DNA of 33,611 nucleotides. Source: a virus. The position numbers and the translations under genes are program-made. This document shows, piece by piece, positions 29,873-33,611 of this stretch. The notes below the pieces were generated by a model that saw nothing but the letters and a program-made list of their open reading frames with translations, did not search any database and had not been told where the DNA came from. The stretch lies in IMG/VR virus record IMGVR_UViG_3300044729_001353, positions 1-33,611 of that record; one strand, given 5' to 3'. Position 1 is the first letter of the stretch. Each line of letters starts with the position of its first letter.

Positions 29873-31977
29873 TATGCGAATGTAAATTGTTGTGTTTTAA
29901 TTTCGCGTTCACCCTCGCGAACGGCAATGGCTAAGCCCTTACGATCAACCTTAGCATTGACAGTTATGCCCATGTCACGCGATCCCATAGCACCTGCCAT
30001 ACCTGCACTTAGGTTAGCGTTGCCCATCGTTATCGGTGCGCCAGGATTGAACGCGTTACCGACCATTGGCATACGCCCTGCGCTTGCTGTAGTTGTTGGA
30101 ATAGGAGCTCCCGTAGTGCTAGAACTACCGATATTAGTAGCAAGAATCTTTTTAACGTTAGCATATCCGGCAGTTAGCACTGATGCCATAGCTGCAAACC
30201 TTGCAATAGTGCCACCACGCGTTGTTGCTAACACGCTTACTGACGCTGCTAATGTATCAATAATAGCTTGTGCCACGGCTATCGCCTTGGTATCGCCAAA
30301 CAAGTTACGGCCTACGGCTACCGAATCGTTTGCTATCTGTAATAAATTAGCCAATTTATCATCACGATCTTTTTTATTAAGTGCTTGCATCGCAGCACTA
30401 TACTCTTTATCAGCCTTAAGTTTAGCCATGTTAGCTGCTTCATGGCTCTGAATATTCTTGCTTTCGTAGTATTGACGTAGTTCAAATATCCTTTGCTGAT
30501 GCTGCGCCTCAAGTGCTTGCTTTGCAGTAAGCTGTCGATCGATCATTGACAGCTCAAACTCAAGCCTGGTCGCGTCGGCAGTCTCTTCTCTTTTACGTTT
30601 GTCAGCTCGATACTTCTGCTCCGCCTTGTCCGCTGCTTCGCGCCTCCTTGCTTCGCTATCCAAGAAGTTGGCAAGCAGCGTCTGGCTTAGCTCATCCATT
30701 TCTAGGTTAACTCTTTGAATCAATTCTAACTCTTGCTGTAGCGCCTCTTTTCTTTTTTGCGCTGCTTCTTGCGCTTTCTGCGCTGCCTCTTGAGCTTTTT
30801 GCGCTTGCTTCTCTGCTTCTTGAGCTATCTCCTGTTCTATGCGATATCTAATCTTATCAACGCTACTTAGCTTATCTTGCAGTTCTGCGCGTTTATTTAT
30901 CGCTTCAGCTATCTTATTTTCGATCTCTAGTTTATCAGCATCAGCTGCCGTGTTTTTACTTACTAAATCTAATTGCTTTTGAAGGTTTTTAATATTTTGA
31001 TTATTGCGAGCTTGCTGTTCTTTAAATTGCTTTTGAATTAGTTTATCAGCTCGATCTGCTGCAGCTAATCTATCCGCATCAGATTTGCTTTTATCTTTAG
31101 CTAGTCTTATCTCTTTTGATATCTCTTCATTATACTGTGCTTGTGTAATGTTAAACTTACCTTGACTATCTTCAAACGCATCAATTGCAGCGGTTAACTC
31201 GTACTGTGCTTTAATCGTTGCACCTAATGATCGTTGTGCTTGCTCTTGGCCTGTTACAAAATTATATATTGCATCAGTTACCCATCTAAACGCAGCGCCT
31301 ACGGCTGAGGTTATTTTCTCAACCTCTTCCATAATCGGGTTAAGTTTCATTAACCCGTTAATAAGTAGTCCAATAGCAGTCACAACTAATCCAATAGGGT
31401 TAGCTAACAACATACGTCCAAACGATGCAAAGGCATTACTTGCCCCACCTATAGGACCAGGCAACGCTTGAAAGGCATCACCTATACCATTTAATATCTT
31501 GGGATAGTTACCTACATTGCGTTGATGGTTGCCCATCGTCGCATCAAACTGCTTTAGCCTATCATTATTTTGATTGTATTGTTGCTGTAGCTTTTGCAGC
31601 TTGCCCGTAGTATCATCAAGTGGCAACTGTCGCATCGCTATCGACAGCGCTTTGTTTTGCGCAACTAGTTCGTTGTAAGATTGACCCGATGCCTTCTGCG
31701 CATTCGTAAGCGCATTAAGATCCTTCTGCTGGTTCTGATAATTCGTACGCGCTTGCTTAAGCTCAGCGTTAAGCTTCTCCATCTCCTGCTGTTGTTCAGC
31801 AGTAAGCTGACCTTGTTCCTTCTCCGCTGCTTTGAGCTTATTGATCTCGTCAGTTAGTCGCTTGACTTCTTGATTTGCCTCGACAAGATTAGCTAATGCC
31901 TTTGGCTCAATGATCTCAATTTGAGCCGTATCCCCCGCTTCAATGTTAACTTTAAATGTTAGCTCTTCACCATTCAT
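29872..31977 (-). CDS. Tape measure protein
   Basis: 701 residues. N-terminal coiled coil (about 30-150: VKRLTDEINKLKAAEKEQ..., QQYNQNNDRLKQFD), then GNHQRNVGNYPKI, a hydrophobic region (MLLANPIGLVVTAIGLLINGLMKL), a second coiled coil (about 270-490, rich in Ala/Gln/Glu: AQKAQEAAQKAQEAAQKRKE), and an Ala/Gly-rich C-terminus with a hydrophobic AQAIIDTLAASVSVLATT. This is the typical Bacteroidota phage tape measure. At about 1.5 angstrom per residue it predicts a tail near 105 nm (rule of thumb). Confidence 0.9.
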   Translation of the reverse strand: MNGEELTFKVNIEAGDTAQIEIIEPKALANLVEANQEVKRLTDEINKLKAAEKEQGQLTAEQQQEMEKLNAELKQARTNYQNQQKDLNALTNAQKASGQSYNELVAQNKALSIAMRQLPLDDTTGKLQKLQQQYNQNNDRLKQFDATMGNHQRNVGNYPKILNGIGDAFQALPGPIGGASNAFASFGRMLLANPIGLVVTAIGLLINGLMKLNPIMEEVEKITSAVGAAFRWVTDAIYNFVTGQEQAQRSLGATIKAQYELTAAIDAFEDSQGKFNITQAQYNEEISKEIRLAKDKSKSDADRLAAADRADKLIQKQFKEQQARNNQNIKNLQKQLDLVSKNTAADADKLEIENKIAEAINKRAELQDKLSSVDKIRYRIEQEIAQEAEKQAQKAQEAAQKAQEAAQKRKEALQQELELIQRVNLEMDELSQTLLANFLDSEARRREAADKAEQKYRADKRKREETADATRLEFELSMIDRQLTAKQALEAQHQQRIFELRQYYESKNIQSHEAANMAKLKADKEYSAAMQALNKKDRDDKLANLLQIANDSVAVGRNLFGDTKAIAVAQAIIDTLAASVSVLATTRGGTIARFAAMASVLTAGYANVKKILATNIGSSSTTGAPIPTTTASAGRMPMVGNAFNPGAPITMGNANLSAGMAGAMGSRDMGITVNAKVDRKGLAIAVREGEREIKTQQFTFA

Positions 31978-32228
31978 TTCGGGGGCTCCACATATTCATA
32001 ACAAACCTTTGATACATACGCTTCGGCTATCTCATGCGCTGGCAAGTTCCAGATATCCTTCGCTCTAAGCGGATCAAATCCCGACAAGATATAAGCGAAG
32101 TACTTGTAACTCCCTACGCGATTGCTCCAGATGATCCTGAAACCATTGACGATGCCCTGCTTTGCGTTGAAGTTCTGGGCAAACATCATGATTTCTTCGG
32201 CTTTCGTCAAAGATAAAGCCGCGTCATT
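31974..32228 (-). CDS. Tail assembly chaperone T extension (GT), reached by -1 frameshift
   Basis: The frame downstream of G has no good start of its own: the best candidate at 32210 is a TTG inside G. Read continuously from the slippery site in the -1 frame it adds 84 residues (NDAALSLTKAEEIMMFAQNF...) to the first 95 of G, giving a 179-residue GT protein. In lambda, GT binds the tape measure and recruits the major tail protein. The position between the major tail protein and the tape measure is exactly that of G/GT. Confidence 0.8.
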   Translation of the reverse strand, partial: NDAALSLTKAEEIMMFAQNFNAKQGIVNGFRIIWSNRVGSYKYFAYILSGFDPLRAKDIWNLPAHEIAEAYVSKVCYEYVEPPK

Positions 32229-32234
32229 AAAAAA
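32198..32234 (-). promoter_or_regulatory. Programmed -1 ribosomal frameshift signal (T TTT TTA plus hairpin)
   Basis: On the minus strand a run of nine T includes the heptamer T TTT TTA (32234-32228), in the correct zero-frame phase for the chaperone G gene. Six bases further a perfect 7-bp hairpin CGGCTTT (32221-32215) / AAAGCCG (32204-32198) with a 10-base loop follows. Both parts of a classic signal are present. The T-run might also allow RNA polymerase slippage. Confidence 0.85.
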
Positions 32235-32512
32235 AAATCCTCGGTATCCTTGAGGATCGTATACTCAAACTCTTCCGACTTAAAAAAGTTAAGGTCTAAA
32301 GGCGTTTCGGCATCCCATAATATATCCGCTTTTGCCTTCCAGAACTCAGCCTTTTTATCCAATGGCATGGTTTCCCACGACATATCGGAATGTTTTGCAG
32401 CATACTCACGGATATCATTATTAACCTGATCTAAAAGTGAACGACGCTTCTCGGTATATGGCACGAGCCTAACGATAACCCCGTTCACCTTTGTTCTTTT
32501 TTCAAACATCAT
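32207..32512 (-). CDS. Tail assembly chaperone G
   Basis: 101 residues: mixed N-terminus (KVNGVIVRLVPYTEKRRSLLDQVNNDIREYAAKH), helical middle (LDKKAEFWKAKADILWD) and an acidic end. Located between the major tail protein and the tape measure, as lambda G. Most ribosomes would stop at 32207; a fraction should shift to the -1 frame at 32228 to make GT. Confidence 0.78.
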   Translation of the reverse strand: MMFEKRTKVNGVIVRLVPYTEKRRSLLDQVNNDIREYAAKHSDMSWETMPLDKKAEFWKAKADILWDAETPLDLNFFKSEEFEYTILKDTEDFFLMTRLYL

Positions 32513-32528
32513 AGTGTCTTACCCTTTG

Positions 32529-32936
32529 TTAAGACACGGTTGTAATTAAGTCGGCCGAGGTTGCACGCTTGCTAGCCATTAGCTTAATGCCAGTACGGTT
32601 GCCATCGAACACGCGATGCGCTGTAATGTACACGTTGTTGATGTTAATGTTTTGCGAACCCGTTGCGCCAACGAAGCACAAACGTGCAGCGCTAGGCGTA
32701 GTCGTGGTATCGGTATAAACTTTGGCATCAGTTAAAAGCGTGCTGTTAAAGCTGATGATCTCTGCCGTCACATCGAACGCGCTAGGCAGTGTTTGGTTAT
32801 CTTCGAGCGTGTCGGTCACAGGAGTGATCGTTACCTGAGCGCTGTCGGTAACGGTAAGCGGATACTGAACGTATGCGCCACCCGTTGAATTAGCGACGCC
32901 TACGGCTTGGAAAATAAGCGGTTTAGTTATGCTCAT
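32529..32936 (-). CDS. Major tail protein
   Basis: 135 residues, beta-rich and Thr/Ser-rich (MSITKPLIFQAVGVANSTGGAYVQYPLTVTDSAQVTITPV..., FDVTAEIISFNSTLLTDAKVYTD, NNVYITAHRVFDGN). Encoded between the tail terminator-like gene and the chaperones, the conserved place of the tube protein. Short for a tube protein but within the range of small siphovirus tubes. No accessory domain. Confidence 0.65.
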   Translation of the reverse strand: MSITKPLIFQAVGVANSTGGAYVQYPLTVTDSAQVTITPVTDTLEDNQTLPSAFDVTAEIISFNSTLLTDAKVYTDTTTTPSAARLCFVGATGSQNININNVYITAHRVFDGNRTGIKLMASKRATSADLITTVS

Positions 32937-32942
32937 TTATAT

Positions 32943-33419
32943 CTATCTAGGAAGGTTGGTGTTTTGAATTTTACTATAGTCTCTTTGTGCGATGATCGAC
33001 AGGGTCATAGTTACAAACTTAGTATTGCGCGTGATGCCCGTCTGGGCATTGTAGCTGAAATAATATAGGTAGCTATTAGTCAGCGTTGCAATGTTAAGTT
33101 GATTGATCCAATCGATAATTTTGTCTTTGAGGTCAAGCAGACGAAGCTCAGCGTCCTGCGCATTGTTATTCATATACGCTTTGATGACGCTAATATCAAT
33201 GCCGTAACCTGCCTGCATAAGATCATTTCGATATTGATCGACACGCGTCTGAGGCGACTCTGTGATTTCGTATATGGCAATGCGCGCATCCCGTATATCA
33301 GCACGCGACTCAATATCTTGAACGTTTTGCCGATACACTTCGTACGTCACGTATGGTTCGTACAGGTACTCTTCCATACTAGTGCGAAGTTTGTTTAGGA
33401 TGTCTCTACTTATTGCCAC
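32943..33419 (-). CDS. Tail terminator-like protein
   Basis: 158 residues. Start is a GTG at 33419 with GAGGTG about 6 bases upstream; it overlaps the end of the gp10-like gene by 14 bases. Helix ISRDILNKLRTSMEEYL, strands around ARIAIYEITESPQT, DLMQAGYGIDISVIKAYM (helix and strand) and a strand-rich end (KFVTMTLSIIAQRDY) fit the tail terminator fold, and the place between gp10-like and major tail genes is standard. Family by position and pattern. Confidence 0.6.
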   Translation of the reverse strand: MAISRDILNKLRTSMEEYLYEPYVTYEVYRQNVQDIESRADIRDARIAIYEITESPQTRVDQYRNDLMQAGYGIDISVIKAYMNNNAQDAELRLLDLKDKIIDWINQLNIATLTNSYLYYFSYNAQTGITRNTKFVTMTLSIIAQRDYSKIQNTNLPR

Positions 33420-33611
33420 TTAGCACCTCGGCAATCATGCGATTCATTTTATCCATTATGTCTGCAGGTACCGACTCGACTCCCTTAGGGAAAATCGATC
33501 GCATACGCAGGCCTGCTTTGCTATACTCAATACCGTCATGATGGTACTTAAATACTTTGCCCATATCAGGATCTTCAAAGCGTATGGTTGAGCCTTCACC
33601 TGAGGTAACTT
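33406..33611 (-). CDS. HK97-gp10-like protein, C-terminal part (begins beyond right edge)
   Basis: 68 codons readable to the window edge: VTSGEGSTIRFEDPDMGKVF..., HHDGIEYSKAGLRMRSIFP..., a Met-rich helix, and a stop at 33406. The HHDG...KAGLRMRSIFP stretch is the typical end of gp10-like head-tail proteins. It complements the N-terminal part at 1-230. The codon phases require the missing piece to be 3k+2 bases long, so the ends cannot be joined directly. Confidence 0.65.
   Translation of the reverse strand, partial: VTSGEGSTIRFEDPDMGKVFKYHHDGIEYSKAGLRMRSIFPKGVESVPADIMDKMNRMIAEVLSGNK

Noticed and set aside
31974-32210. Independent gene starting at the TTG at 32210
   Set aside because: The start is weak and internal to G; the slippery heptamer and hairpin explain the frame better as a -1 extension.
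1-33611. Seamless circular genome
   Set aside because: Joining the two ends directly puts the split gp10-like gene out of frame with an early stop, so some bases must be missing.

Overview
The window is a nearly complete genome of a tailed bacteriophage with a long non-contractile tail (siphovirus type), about 33.6 kb. The host is probably a Bacteroidota bacterium. I infer the host from TAnnTTTG-type promoter boxes, many starts without a Shine-Dalgarno, a DUF4373-type replication protein, and Ser/Thr tracts of the kind common in Bacteroidota proteins. Almost everything is on the minus strand, in tightly overlapping ATGA/TAATG-coupled genes. The exception is a small plus-strand island around 7.1-7.5 kb holding one small gene and a tRNA-like gene. 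I found no integrase, repressor, DNA polymerase or helicase, so the phage is probably lytic and uses the host replisome.

The two ends carry the N-terminal and C-terminal parts of what looks like one HK97-gp10-like head-tail protein. Gene order also runs correctly across the ends: head genes and connector at the left edge, tail terminator and major tail protein at the right edge. The map is therefore best read as a circle opened inside this gene, with a few tens of bases missing, because the two parts do not join in frame directly.

Head module, 6989 down to 1: spike-base-like protein, large terminase, portal, prohead protease with a long N-terminal extension, HK97-fold capsid, decoration-like protein, connectors. 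Tail module, 33611 down to 26541: gp10-like end, terminator, major tail protein, tail assembly chaperones G and GT joined by a textbook -1 frameshift signal, tape measure, a distal tail protein, and a 956-residue tail protein with mucin-like Thr/Ser tracts. Directly downstream is a glycan cassette (26541-22169) of four glycosyltransferase-like and two methyltransferase genes. After it come fibre genes (21648-16760): a repeat-built tail fibre and a polyglycine adhesin. An L,D-transpeptidase-like lysin and a membrane/coiled-coil protein end the late unit at tandem terminators (15.69-15.87 kb).

Early/middle module, 15587 down to 9727: small genes behind a promoter/operator, an ERF single-strand annealing protein, a second lysis pair (glucosaminidase plus small membrane protein), a VRR-NUC nuclease, a DUF4373 replication protein with iteron-like repeats inside its gene, and the small terminase. 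A second glycan cassette (9730-7549: glycosyltransferase, epimerase, glycosyltransferase) lies between the small terminase and the plus-strand island.

The strongest candidate for something new is a possible self-glycosylation system: a tail protein with four Thr/Ser tracts separating repeated Cys-containing domains, encoded immediately upstream of its own sugar-transfer and methylation genes.
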